From Desulfurivibrio alkaliphilus (GTDB lineage: Bacteria; Desulfobacterota; Desulfobulbia; Desulfobulbales; Desulfurivibrionaceae), in contig DSDS01000137.1 of assembly GCA_011048585.1 (NCBI GenBank), forward strand, positions 1-32,091: a stretch of DNA of 32,091 nucleotides, given 5' to 3'. The position numbers and the translations under genes were made by a program. This document shows positions 1 to 9,261 of the stretch, piece by piece. Numbering within the stretch: position 1 is the stretch's first letter; every line of letters starts with the position of its first letter. The notes under the pieces are model-generated. The model worked only from the letters and a program-made list of their open reading frames with translations, had not been told where the DNA came from and searched no databases.

Positions 1-1
1 C

Positions 2-646
2 AGTTTTGACGCCATCGGGGCCTTCTCCCGGCGGGAGGATGCCCCGCATCAGGCTTCCCGCCCCTTTGATCAGGAGCGCGACGGCCTGATTCCCAGCGGG
101 GGAGCGGCCATCCTTTTTCTGGAGGCGGAAGAGGTCGCCAGGGCCAGAAAAGCTAAAATCATCGCTGAAATCAGCGGCTACGACTTCTCTTCCGACGGTT
201 ATCATCTTTCTGTGCCCAGCGGCGAGGGCCTTTCGCGCGCCATGCGGGGGGCCCTGGCCAACGCCGGAGTTTTACCCGCCGAGATCGATCTGGTGATGGC
301 CCACGCCACCTCCACCCCGGCCGGAGATGAAAAAGAGGCCCAGGCTTTGAGTCAGCTTTTCGGCCTGGAACAGGGGGAGCAGGGACCAGTGGTGGCCGCC
401 ACCAAGTCCCTTACCGGCCATGAATTCTGGATGGCCGGCGCCTCCCAGCTGATCTATGCCCTGCTCATGAGCCGGGCCGGTTTTGTCGCCGGCCACCCCA
501 ATCTGAGCAAGCCGGCCCCGGAAGCGGCGCTTTTACGAATACCCACCGCCACCATCGCCGCCACCCCTCACCATATTCTCTGCAACGCCGCCGGATTCGG
601 CGGCGTCAACGCCTGCCTGGTAGCCAAGGTACACCATGAAGTGTGA
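2..646 (+). CDS. beta-ketoacyl-ACP synthase, C-terminal part (5' end outside window)
   Basis: Frame is open from base 2 (SFDAIGAFSRREDAPHQASRPFDQERDGLIPSGGAAILFLE...). Carries the KS motifs AHATSTPAGDEKEA and ATKSLTGHEFWMAGAS and the C-terminal GFGGVNACLV. Confidence 0.93.
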   Translation, partial: SFDAIGAFSRREDAPHQASRPFDQERDGLIPSGGAAILFLEAEEVARARKAKIIAEISGYDFSSDGYHLSVPSGEGLSRAMRGALANAGVLPAEIDLVMAHATSTPAGDEKEAQALSQLFGLEQGEQGPVVAATKSLTGHEFWMAGASQLIYALLMSRAGFVAGHPNLSKPAPEAALLRIPTATIAATPHHILCNAAGFGGVNACLVAKVHHEV

Positions 647-2138
647 CGTGGTGGTGATCGGCAGTGGCATTAGCGGTTTGACCGCCGCCGCCCTGCTGGC
701 CAAAAGTGGCCGGAGCGTGGTGATCGTGGAGCGTACCTCCCGGCCGGGCGGGGCCCTGAAACGGTTTGTCCGCCAGGGGGTCCCCTTCGATGTCGGGTTC
801 CACTACACCGGCTGCCTGGGAGAGGGTGACGTGCTCACTACCCTCTGGGATTACCTGGGGGTGCGCGCCATAATCCCCATCCGCCCCTTCCCCCCCGACG
901 GCCACGACGAGCTGTCCATCGCCGGCTACGACCAGCCGGTACGGGCTTTTTTCTCCTACCGGCGCCTAAGGGATGAATTGGAGCGGAGATTCCCCGGAGA
1001 GCGGATCGCCATCGCTGACTACCTGGGCAAGATTGCCGCGATCTGCCAGAAAATCCCCTTTTACAACCTGGAGTTGCCCCTGACCCCGTTTCTGCGGGGC
1101 TTCCAGGAACCCCCCGTTTCATTGTGCGACTACTTAACCAAACTCACGGCTGATCCCCAGCTCCAGGCGGTCCTGGCCAGTCCCGCCTTCCTCTACGGGA
1201 TCCCGGTCGCGCGGGCAAGTCTGGCGGTCCACGCCATGGTCGCCCACGGCTTTTACCGCGGGGCCTATACCATAGATGGCGGTGGCCAAGCGGTGGTGGA
1301 CGCCTTCCTCCGGATCCTGGAGCAGGCCGGGGTAACCATAATCGGCAAAAACCGGGTCGACGAAATTCTGGTGGAAGGTGGCGTGGCGGCCGGGGTCCGC
1401 ACCGACCGCGGACAGATTATCCACTGTCGTGACGTAATCTACACCGGTCACCCTTCCGCCGTGCCGGCCATGGTGCCGGCGGGTATTTTCCGGCCGATCT
1501 ACCTGAAGAGAATCCAAGGGTTGCGCAACACCGCCTCCATGTTCGCGGTTTTCGCGGTGGCTCCGGATGAGACCCCCGGGGAACCCGACTGGGTCAACCA
1601 CTATCACATCCCGGCCGGGCTCGCCATTCTGCCCGAAACCGCGCGGGTGCCCAGAACGGAAAGGGTCCTGATGATGACCACCCCGGAGCGGGGCCGCTTG
1701 CCAAACTTGAAAAATAACCACCGGGGCATTATACTCCTCAGACCCGCGCTTTGGGAGGAGATTGAGAGATTCGCACCAACCGGTCGCCGCAGTCGCCCCC
1801 CGGCTTACCTGGCCTGGAAAGAGGAGCTGGCCGGGGAGATGATTGCGGCGGCCGGCCGCTACTGGGGGGAGAGCTACGCCGCCCTCCGTCCCTTGGCGGT
1901 GGGCACCCCCCTGACTTTTCGCGATGAGTTGGCCGCCCCTGAGGGAGCCGCCTACGGAGCCCAACATTGCCTGGGCCAGCACAACCCCGGAGCCCGGACC
2001 AGGCTGCCGGGCTTTTGGCTCGGTGGCCAGAGCACCCTGATGACCGGCGTGGTGGGGGCGGCCCTGGCCGGGTTGGTCAGCGCCGGAGAGATTTTGGGAC
2101 TGGAATCGACATGGGAGCAAGTGCGCCAATGCCGTTGA
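636..2138 (+). CDS. FAD-dependent oxidoreductase, phytoene desaturase/CrtI-like
   Basis: N-terminal dinucleotide-binding motif VVVIGSGISGLTAAALLAKSGRSVVIVERTSRPGG. C-terminal GFWLGGQSTLMTGVVGAALAGLVSAGEI resembles the CrtI family C-terminus. Confidence 0.85.
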   Translation: MKCDVVVIGSGISGLTAAALLAKSGRSVVIVERTSRPGGALKRFVRQGVPFDVGFHYTGCLGEGDVLTTLWDYLGVRAIIPIRPFPPDGHDELSIAGYDQPVRAFFSYRRLRDELERRFPGERIAIADYLGKIAAICQKIPFYNLELPLTPFLRGFQEPPVSLCDYLTKLTADPQLQAVLASPAFLYGIPVARASLAVHAMVAHGFYRGAYTIDGGGQAVVDAFLRILEQAGVTIIGKNRVDEILVEGGVAAGVRTDRGQIIHCRDVIYTGHPSAVPAMVPAGIFRPIYLKRIQGLRNTASMFAVFAVAPDETPGEPDWVNHYHIPAGLAILPETARVPRTERVLMMTTPERGRLPNLKNNHRGIILLRPALWEEIERFAPTGRRSRPPAYLAWKEELAGEMIAAAGRYWGESYAALRPLAVGTPLTFRDELAAPEGAAYGAQHCLGQHNPGARTRLPGFWLGGQSTLMTGVVGAALAGLVSAGEILGLESTWEQVRQCR

Positions 2139-3361
2139 AACGAGTTGTCATTACCGGGCGCGGCGCCGTTTCCCCCTTCGGCCTCGGAGTTCAACCCCTC
2201 CTGGAGGGGATCTGGGCCGGGCGCTCCGCCATCCGGGCCATGCCGGAGTGGGCCCGGATCGACGGCTTAAAAAGCCTCCTGGCCGCCCCGGTGCCCGATT
2301 TTGCCGACAAGGAGCTCCTGCCCCGCAGCCTGCGACGCACAATGGGCCCAATGGCCAAATATGCCACCTTGGCGGCTCTTGAGGCCGTCAAGGACGCCGG
2401 GATCGACCAATCCCTGCTGGCCACCGGCACCATCGGGGTCGCCGTCGGTTCCACCACCGGCAGTCCCTCCGCCTATGAAGATTTTTACCGCACCTTCCTG
2501 CCCGCTGAGACCATCGGCGGCATCAGGTCCGGCGAATTTTTTAAAATCATGGGCCACAGTTGCGCGGCCAATATCTGTCTGGCCTTGGGGATCCATGGCG
2601 AACAGTGGTCCCCGGTCAGCGCCTGCGCTTCCTCTTCCCAGGCCATCGGACTGGGCTATCTGCTGATCCAGGCGGGTCGCCAACGGGCCATGCTCTGCGG
2701 CGGCGCCGATGAAGTTCACCACTCGGTCACCGGGGTTTTCGACGTGGTCCGGGCCGCCTCGCTGCAAAACGACAATCCGGCCGCCACACCCAGACCCTTT
2801 GATGCCGAGCGGGACGGGGTGGTTTGCGGCGGCGGGGGCGGAATTATCCTGCTGGAGAGCTACGAGTCGGCCCGGGAAAGAGGCGCCAGGATTTACGGCG
2901 AAATCATCGGTTTTGGCAATGTCAACGACAGTGAGCATATCGCCAACCCCCATGAGGGCTCCATGGCCAGGGCCATGCTCAATGCCATGGACGAATCCAA
3001 GATCAGCCCCGCCGAGGTGGATTATGTCAACGCCCACGCCACCGCTACCCTGCTGGGCGATCCGGCCGAGGCCGCGGCCATCGCCAAGGTGGTGGGGGCC
3101 TCGGTGCCCACCAGCTCCTTTAAGGGGCATATCGGCCATACCCTGGGAGCGGCGGCGGCCCTGGAGACCATCGTTCTGCTGGAGATGCTCCAGCGCCAGG
3201 AGATCATTCCCACCCTTAATCTGGCAAACCCGGACCCGGAGTGCGCCGTGGCCAATCTGGTCCGTAAAATTGAAAAGAGAGCATTAACCACCGTGCTGAA
3301 AAACAACTTTGCCCTGGGCGGCGTCAACGCAGCTTTGGTTCTGAGGAGATTAACACCATGA
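2111..3361 (+). CDS. beta-ketoacyl-ACP synthase (FabF/KS-like)
   Basis: Start trimmed from ORF 1967 to MGASAPMPLKRVVITGRGAVSPFG. Active-site Cys in VSACASSSQA, His in NAHATATLLGDPAE, Lys/His in SFKGHIGHTLGAAAA. An alternative start is 2129. Confidence 0.93.
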   Translation: MGASAPMPLKRVVITGRGAVSPFGLGVQPLLEGIWAGRSAIRAMPEWARIDGLKSLLAAPVPDFADKELLPRSLRRTMGPMAKYATLAALEAVKDAGIDQSLLATGTIGVAVGSTTGSPSAYEDFYRTFLPAETIGGIRSGEFFKIMGHSCAANICLALGIHGEQWSPVSACASSSQAIGLGYLLIQAGRQRAMLCGGADEVHHSVTGVFDVVRAASLQNDNPAATPRPFDAERDGVVCGGGGGIILLESYESARERGARIYGEIIGFGNVNDSEHIANPHEGSMARAMLNAMDESKISPAEVDYVNAHATATLLGDPAEAAAIAKVVGASVPTSSFKGHIGHTLGAAAALETIVLLEMLQRQEIIPTLNLANPDPECAVANLVRKIEKRALTTVLKNNFALGGVNAALVLRRLTP

Positions 3362-3627
3362 TGAGCAACGACGAACTTCGCCGTCGAGTAGTTGCAACCC
3401 TGGCGGAAGAACTGGAGCTGGACCCCGAGGCGTTGACTCCGGAGGCCACCCTATACGATGACCTGGGCCTGGACAGCCTTGACGCCGTGGATATGGTGGT
3501 GGCCCTGGAGAAGAGTTTCGGGATGAAATTTAACGATGAGGAGAGCCTGAAGGCTGTCCGCACGGTTAACGACCTTTTTGAACTGCTGATCAAGTTGAAG
3601 GAAAGCCAAACCGCGGATGAAGCTTAG
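3358..3627 (+). CDS. acyl carrier protein
   Basis: 89 aa with phosphopantetheine site DDLGLDSLDAVDMVVALEKSFG. Start overlaps the preceding KS stop. Confidence 0.95.
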   Translation: MMSNDELRRRVVATLAEELELDPEALTPEATLYDDLGLDSLDAVDMVVALEKSFGMKFNDEESLKAVRTVNDLFELLIKLKESQTADEA

Positions 3628-4345
3628 CAGGCTGGCGGCCAATCTCTATTGCTGGTCAACCTTTATCCTTGTTACTCTGGCCTTCGGAGCGTTCCTGCCG
3701 CTACTCGCGCTGGCCCAAACCCTCTCTCCGGGCAAATCGCCTGGTCGACCTCTGCGGCTTGCCATCAGGAGATACGGCTGGATCCTGCTGCGTCTCCTCT
3801 CCCCGGCCGTGCCCATCTCCGTCGAAAACCGGGCCGGCGCGCTGCCCTTGCCGGCAATCTTTGTGGCTAACCACCGCTCCGCCCTCGACCCCTATCTCTT
3901 CGGGATGCTGGAGGTGGAAAACGCCTTTATCACCGGCTGGCCGTTCAATATCCCAATTTACGGCCGGGTGATGCGGGCCGCCGGCTACATCGACGCCCGC
4001 AACGGCTGGCCGGAGGTTGAAGCCCAGGGCCAGCACCTAATCGACGAGGGCTGCTCGCTGATTATCTGGCCCGAAGGGCATCGTTCCCGGGACGGCAAGC
4101 TGGGCCGTTTCCGCCAGGGCGCCTTCAAGCTGGCGGCGGCCACCGGCCGCCCCCTGATCCCGGTGGCAATCATCGGGGCGGGAGAGGTGTTGCCCCCCGG
4201 TAAATCCTTGTTGACTCCCGGCCCGATCAAGTTGATCATTCTGCCGCCGATCACCTTGAAAAAAGGAGATGACGGTGTTATAGTCCCTCGTCTTTTGGCA
4301 GCGGAAACCCGCAAGGCAATCACCAAGGAACTGGCTGCTTGGTAA
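3617..4345 (+). CDS. PlsC-like 1-acyl-glycerol-3-phosphate acyltransferase family
   Basis: NHX4D motif (NHRSALD) and PEGHRSRDGKLGRFRQGAFKLA. Confidence 0.9.
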   Translation: MKLSRLAANLYCWSTFILVTLAFGAFLPLLALAQTLSPGKSPGRPLRLAIRRYGWILLRLLSPAVPISVENRAGALPLPAIFVANHRSALDPYLFGMLEVENAFITGWPFNIPIYGRVMRAAGYIDARNGWPEVEAQGQHLIDEGCSLIIWPEGHRSRDGKLGRFRQGAFKLAAATGRPLIPVAIIGAGEVLPPGKSLLTPGPIKLIILPPITLKKGDDGVIVPRLLAAETRKAITKELAAW

Positions 4346-4380
4346 GCGCAGCCTACAACTGTTGGCCACCGGAACCGGAG

Positions 4381-5706
4381 ATGCGGATACCGCCCCCCAC
4401 CAGCCGATACTCCCTCACAAGCGGGATCTCCCTGCGAGAGTGTGGAAAAACCGAACGAGAAGCCGCCCAGCTGGAGTTGCTGCGCCGCCACCTGGAGCTG
4501 GCGGGCACCTCCGAATTTTATCGGGAAAAATTCCAACAGGTGGGGTTGGTGCCCAGTCAATTGCGCTCCCTGGCCGAGCTTCACAAGCTGCCCCTCACCG
4601 AGCGGGCGGACCTGAACCGCGGTCATGGCTGTTTTTTCCCCGCCGCCGACCTCACCGCCACCGACCTAGCCCTCACCTCCGGCACCACCGGCAATGCCGT
4701 CACCGTTCCCTACACCAGTAATGACCTGGAGCGGCTGGCCTACAATGAGATGATAGCCTTTTTTCGCATCGGCATCAAACCCGGCCAACGGGTTCTGCTT
4801 TGCGTTACCCTGGATCGCTGCTTTATCGCCGGACTGGCCTATTATACGGGCCTGGTCCGGCTGGGGGCCACCGCCATTCGCAGCGGCGCCGGCAGCCCTT
4901 CCCGGCAATGGGAATTGATTCGCACTTTGAACCCTTCGGTCATCGTAGGCGTGCCCACTTTTCTCTGGCAGTTGGCCCAATGGGGGCTGGAGCACGGGCT
5001 CGATCCGACCCGGGCCGGCATCGAAACCCTGGTCACCATCGGCGAACCGATCCGCAAGGCCGACCTGACCCTCACTCCCCTGGGGGAGATGCTGGAAAAA
5101 GGGTGGGGAGCCAAAACCTACGGTTCCTACGGGGCCACCGAACTGGAAACCGCCTTTGTCGAATGTCCCGCCACCGCCGGGGGCCATGTCCATCCCGAAC
5201 TGATGCTCGTGGAGATTATCGACGAAACCGGCACGCCGGTGCCGGACGGCCAGCCGGGGGAAGTGGTGGTCACCCCCCTGGGGGTTGAAGGCCTGCCGCT
5301 GGTCCGTTTTCGCACCGGCGATGTCGCCCGACTCTACCCTGAACCCTGCTCCTGCGGCTGGCAGACCCCGCGCCTGGGCCCCATTGAGGGACGGTTGGCC
5401 CAACGGCTCAAGTGCCGGGGAACCACCCTCTACCCGGAAAACATCTTCCAGGCCATCGACGAAATTCCCGGCATTGCCGCCTACTACGTGGAAGCCCGGG
5501 CCCACTTCAGCCTCGCCGACGAGATCACGGTAGTGGTGGGCGGAGACGAAGCGGTTGAACCGGCCGCGATCCAGGAGCGGTTGCAAGCCAAACTACGGGT
5601 AAAACCGGAGGTTATAAAAAGATCTCCGGCCGAGGTGGTTGCTGTGATTGAAAAAGGCAGTGGCCGAAAAATGAAAAGATTTTTTGATTTTCGGAAGGTA
5701 GAATAA
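4381..5706 (+). CDS. phenylacetate-CoA ligase (PaaK)-like adenylate-forming enzyme
   Basis: AMP-binding motif LALTSGTTGNAVTVPYT, YGSYGATELE, RFRTGDVARLYPEPCSCG, and a C-terminal domain (GTTLYPENIFQAIDEIPGI). ATG at 4381 preferred over the TTG at 4339. Confidence 0.88.
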   Translation: MRIPPPTSRYSLTSGISLRECGKTEREAAQLELLRRHLELAGTSEFYREKFQQVGLVPSQLRSLAELHKLPLTERADLNRGHGCFFPAADLTATDLALTSGTTGNAVTVPYTSNDLERLAYNEMIAFFRIGIKPGQRVLLCVTLDRCFIAGLAYYTGLVRLGATAIRSGAGSPSRQWELIRTLNPSVIVGVPTFLWQLAQWGLEHGLDPTRAGIETLVTIGEPIRKADLTLTPLGEMLEKGWGAKTYGSYGATELETAFVECPATAGGHVHPELMLVEIIDETGTPVPDGQPGEVVVTPLGVEGLPLVRFRTGDVARLYPEPCSCGWQTPRLGPIEGRLAQRLKCRGTTLYPENIFQAIDEIPGIAAYYVEARAHFSLADEITVVVGGDEAVEPAAIQERLQAKLRVKPEVIKRSPAEVVAVIEKGSGRKMKRFFDFRKVE

Positions 5707-5708
5707 CC

Positions 5709-6743
5709 GTGTCGTGTTTAAGTGAATATTGGGGGCAGGAGTTCACCCCGCAGGAGATCGCCCAGACCCGGAAAAACAACGGGCTGCTGTCGCTGGAGCT
5801 TGAGCTTTCCCGGGCGTGCAATATCCGTTGTGTGTACTGCTATGCCGCTTCCGGTCTACCCCTGGCCAATGAGCTTACCGCCGCCGAAATCGAGAATGTG
5901 ATCGACCAGGCCACCGCCCTCGGCATCCGCAAAATTATCGTCCTCGGCGGCGGCGAGCCCCTCTTCTATCCCAGCATTTTCGAGGTGATCGATTACATTC
6001 TGGCCAAGGGGATCAAGGTGGACATCTTTACCAACGGCACCCTGATCACCCCGGAGATCGCCGAGCTCCTGGCCCAGAAAGGGGTGGCGGTGGTGATCAA
6101 GATGAACAGCCGCGATGCCGCCGTCCAGGATTATCTGGCGGGACGGCCGGGAACCTTCGCCGCCATCGAAAAGGGCCTGGCGGCCCTGCTGGCCGCCGGC
6201 TACCCAAACGAGCATCTTCTGCTGGGCATTCAGACCATTATCTGTCGCCAGAACTATGATGAACTTCCCGATATCTGGCGCTGGGCCCGCAGCCGGAAGA
6301 TCATCCCCTATGTGGAGATGATGACCCTGCAGGGCAGAGCCTCCGAGCACCCCGAGTTGGAAGTTCCCATAACCGAGATCAAAACCCTTTTTGAAAAGCT
6401 CTCCGAGATCGACGCCAAGGAGTTCGGCCAAACCTGGACCCCCCACCCGCCCCTGGCCGCTTCCCAGTGTTCCCGCCATGAATACTCCTGTACCGTGACC
6501 TCCATCGGCGAGGTTCATCCCTGCCCCGGAGTTAACTTGCCGGTGGGCAACATCCGTGAGCAGTCGCTGGCCGATATTCTGCGCACCAGCAAGATTATCC
6601 GCGATCTGCGCAACATCCGGACCACCATCAAGGGTAAATGTTCCGGCTGTGACTATAACACCATCTGTTACGGCTGTCGCGGCCATGCCTACCAGGTAAC
6701 GGGGGATTACCTGGCCGAGGATCCGCTTTGCTGGCTGAAATAG
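5709..6743 (+). CDS. radical SAM protein with SPASM-like C-terminal Cys cluster
   Basis: CX3CX2C in SRACNIRCVYCYA. C-terminal Cys-rich region CSRHEYSCTVTSIGEVHPCPGVN...GKCSGCDYNTICYGCRGHAY...DPLCW. GTG start. Confidence 0.9.
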   Translation: MSCLSEYWGQEFTPQEIAQTRKNNGLLSLELELSRACNIRCVYCYAASGLPLANELTAAEIENVIDQATALGIRKIIVLGGGEPLFYPSIFEVIDYILAKGIKVDIFTNGTLITPEIAELLAQKGVAVVIKMNSRDAAVQDYLAGRPGTFAAIEKGLAALLAAGYPNEHLLLGIQTIICRQNYDELPDIWRWARSRKIIPYVEMMTLQGRASEHPELEVPITEIKTLFEKLSEIDAKEFGQTWTPHPPLAASQCSRHEYSCTVTSIGEVHPCPGVNLPVGNIREQSLADILRTSKIIRDLRNIRTTIKGKCSGCDYNTICYGCRGHAYQVTGDYLAEDPLCWLK

Positions 6744-6771
6744 CAAAACCGGGAAGAACCGGGGAAAACCG

Positions 6772-7419
6772 ATGAAGATACGCCGCCGCCCCGGCCAGCG
6801 CCACAACCCGCTCCGAATAAGTCCGGGGCGGGCGGCTTTCTCGGCCTTCTCCCTCTTTTCACTTATCTTAACCCACCTTTCTCCGGGTCCCTGGCTGCCG
6901 GGGGTGCTGGCCAGTGAGCGGGGGAGGGATAAGGCCGACTGGATTCTGCTGGCCGGCTACGGCACCAGCCATCCCGGGATGGGGGCCACCAAACTCCGGA
7001 TACAGACCGTCGATCTGGTCCCCAGGTATGAGCGGAACCTGACAGCAAACCCGGGCTCATCCTGGTACCGGGGTGAGCACTCTTTGCTGCTGGAGCTGCC
7101 GCTCCACCTGGCGGTGAGTCCTGACAGTACCCTCATGGCGGGGATCAACTTCCTGGCCTGCTGGCGATTCACCGCCCATGACCGGCTGCAGCCCTACCTC
7201 CTGGCCGGGGGTGGTCCCCTCTACATGGCCAGCAATCTGGAGGGGATGGGAACCAGGCTGAACGGCAACTACCAGTTCGGCATCGGCCTGCGCCGACCGA
7301 TGGGCCACCACAGATACCTGAATTTGGAATACCGTTTTCACCATGTCTCAAACGGGAACCGCAAGGAGCCCAATGATCCCCTCAACTCAAGCAAATTTTT
7401 GCTGGGGGTAACCTTTTAA
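6772..7419 (+). CDS. PagL/acyloxyacyl hydrolase-like outer-membrane lipid A deacylase
   Basis: Hydrophobic N-terminus. C-terminal motif LEYRFHHVSNGNRKEPNDPLNSSKFLLGVTF resembles the PagL His-X-Ser region (HHxSNGN). Confidence 0.75.
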   Translation: MKIRRRPGQRHNPLRISPGRAAFSAFSLFSLILTHLSPGPWLPGVLASERGRDKADWILLAGYGTSHPGMGATKLRIQTVDLVPRYERNLTANPGSSWYRGEHSLLLELPLHLAVSPDSTLMAGINFLACWRFTAHDRLQPYLLAGGGPLYMASNLEGMGTRLNGNYQFGIGLRRPMGHHRYLNLEYRFHHVSNGNRKEPNDPLNSSKFLLGVTF

Positions 7420-7436
7420 CCGAAGCGGAAGCAGCT

Positions 7437-7991
7437 TTGCCGACACCAAACAGCCCTGACTCGCGGGATTATTATCGTTATGCCTTCTGCGAAACGGCCA
7501 GCCCGGAGGTAACCCGACTGCTGGCGGCGACTCCTTCCCGCTGGGGACGAATGCCGCCCCTGAGTCGAGCCCTGGTGGTGGAAGCGGGCCGCGTCCTGGT
7601 GGAAAACGGTCTCTTGGCGCCGGGCGAGAAATTTTCGGACCAGGGCAAACGGGTGGGGCTGATCGGGGGCACCACCACCGGTTCCCTGGCCACTGATCTG
7701 GAGTTCGCCGCCACCCTGCTGACCGGTCCCAACCTGGCCAGTCCGGCCCTCTTCGGCTATACTCTGCCCAACATCCCCCTCTCCGAAGCCGCCAACCACT
7801 TCGGCCTGATCGGTCCGGTTTACGCGATCTTTGCCCCGGAGTCGCCGTTGGTCGCCGCCGAGGAGGAAGCCGGCCGCTGGCTCGTCAGCCAGCCCGAACT
7901 TACCCTGATGCTCGCCTGTGCCTTCGACAGCCGGCCCATGCCCGGTCAGGCCGGTCAACTGGCCATAACCTTCACCATCGTGAGCCGATAA
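7437..7991 (+). CDS. truncated beta-ketoacyl synthase-like protein (N-terminal half; possible chain-length-factor-like partner)
   Basis: GLIGGTTTGSLATDLEF resembles the KS GTTxG region. FGLIGPVYAIFAPESPLVAAEEEAGRWL aligns without gaps to the KS nucleophile region but has no Cys. TTG start is uncertain. Confidence 0.75.
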   Translation: MPTPNSPDSRDYYRYAFCETASPEVTRLLAATPSRWGRMPPLSRALVVEAGRVLVENGLLAPGEKFSDQGKRVGLIGGTTTGSLATDLEFAATLLTGPNLASPALFGYTLPNIPLSEAANHFGLIGPVYAIFAPESPLVAAEEEAGRWLVSQPELTLMLACAFDSRPMPGQAGQLAITFTIVSR

Positions 7992-7993
7992 AG

Positions 7994-9256
7994 ATGCAAA
8001 TCACCCTGGTGTACCCCAAGTGGAATAAGATCCCGGAACAGACCGAATTCCATCTGCCACCCCATGGCCCGGTCTGCGTGGCCGCCTCAATTCCCGATCA
8101 CCATCAGCTCAGGTTTGTCGACGAGAACGTCGACCCCCTGGACTTCGCCCAGCCCACCGAAGTGGTGTTGCTCTCCATGATGCTCACCTGCCAGCTTCCC
8201 CGGGGCAAGGAGATCGCGGCGGAGTACCGCAAGCGGGGAGTGCCGGTGATCTGCGGCGGCATTGCCACCATGCTCCACGCCCAAGAGATGGCCGGCTATG
8301 TTGATTCGGTCTTTCTGGGGGAAACCGAGGGGGGCCGGCTGGCCGCGGTGCTGGAGGATTGTCGGAACGGAACGCTGCAGCCCAAATACGATTTTTTCCA
8401 CGATTTTCCTCCCATTGATACTATCGGTCCCGCCCGCCGGGAGATTCTCAACCGGCAGCGCTACATCTATCGGGGGGTGCAGATGGTGGATCTGGTTCAC
8501 GCCTCCCGGGGCTGCCGCTTCAACTGTTTTCCCTGCGCCACCGCCTTTCTTGGCGGCCGCCAGTTTAGACCGCGCCCCATCGATCGGGTGGTGGAAGAGT
8601 TGGCCGGTATTGAAAACAACCGCCTCTTTCTGGTGGATAACTCCCTGGCCCAGGATAAAAAATGGGTGATGGAGCTTTTTGAGGCGATCAAGCCCCTGAA
8701 GAAGAAGTGGATCAGTCACCCCATTCTCGACGAAGATGAAGTGGTGGCCAAGGCGGCCGAAGCGGGGTGCTGGTACGTTTACCAGGCGGTATTCGATACC
8801 TCGCAGGTGATCCGGGACCGGGTCAAACGGCTGAAGGATCACGGGATCGGAGTGGAGGCCGCGGTACTGCTGGGGCCCGACAATCAGGACGCCGACTATA
8901 TCAAGCGGCTGGTTGACTTTCTGCTGGAGATCGATGTCGAAATGGCGGAGTTCTCCATTCTGACCCCCTTTCCCCATACCCCGGTCACCGCCCAGATGGA
9001 AAAGGATGGCCGCATTCTGCACCGGGACTGGAGCCGCTACACCACCGCCGAGGTCTGTTTCCAGCCCAAGAAGATGACCCCCGAGGAGTTGCAGGCCATG
9101 TATCACTACGCCTGGGACAACTTTTACCGGGAGATGCCCCAGTCCCTGCGGATGGCCCGCCTCTTCAGCGAAGTGGTTAAGAAAGAGATGGCCGATGGTT
9201 CATATGTACCCCGACGCCTGGCCGCGAAACGCGGCTGGGAACTGCCCCGGAGCTGA
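7994..9256 (+). CDS. B12-binding-domain-like radical SAM protein
   Basis: N-terminal Rossmann-like region (VICGGIATMLHAQEMAGYVDSVFLGETEG) followed by CX3CX2C in HASRGCRFNCFPCAT. Confidence 0.88.
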   Translation: MQITLVYPKWNKIPEQTEFHLPPHGPVCVAASIPDHHQLRFVDENVDPLDFAQPTEVVLLSMMLTCQLPRGKEIAAEYRKRGVPVICGGIATMLHAQEMAGYVDSVFLGETEGGRLAAVLEDCRNGTLQPKYDFFHDFPPIDTIGPARREILNRQRYIYRGVQMVDLVHASRGCRFNCFPCATAFLGGRQFRPRPIDRVVEELAGIENNRLFLVDNSLAQDKKWVMELFEAIKPLKKKWISHPILDEDEVVAKAAEAGCWYVYQAVFDTSQVIRDRVKRLKDHGIGVEAAVLLGPDNQDADYIKRLVDFLLEIDVEMAEFSILTPFPHTPVTAQMEKDGRILHRDWSRYTTAEVCFQPKKMTPEELQAMYHYAWDNFYREMPQSLRMARLFSEVVKKEMADGSYVPRRLAAKRGWELPRS

Positions 9257-9261
9257 TCGCC

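Noticed and set aside
1134-2129. 331-aa minus-strand ORF
   Set aside because: Antisense to the CrtI-like gene; compositionally biased with no family motifs.
2267-3139. 290-aa minus-strand ORF
   Set aside because: Antisense to a clear ketosynthase with intact active-site motifs.
4666-5586. 306-aa minus-strand ORF
   Set aside because: Antisense to the PaaK-like gene; Gly-rich shadow frame.
5856-6806. 316-aa minus-strand ORF
   Set aside because: Antisense to the SPASM-like radical SAM gene; no motifs.
8087-9106. 339-aa minus-strand ORF
   Set aside because: Antisense to the first B12-type radical SAM gene; no motifs.
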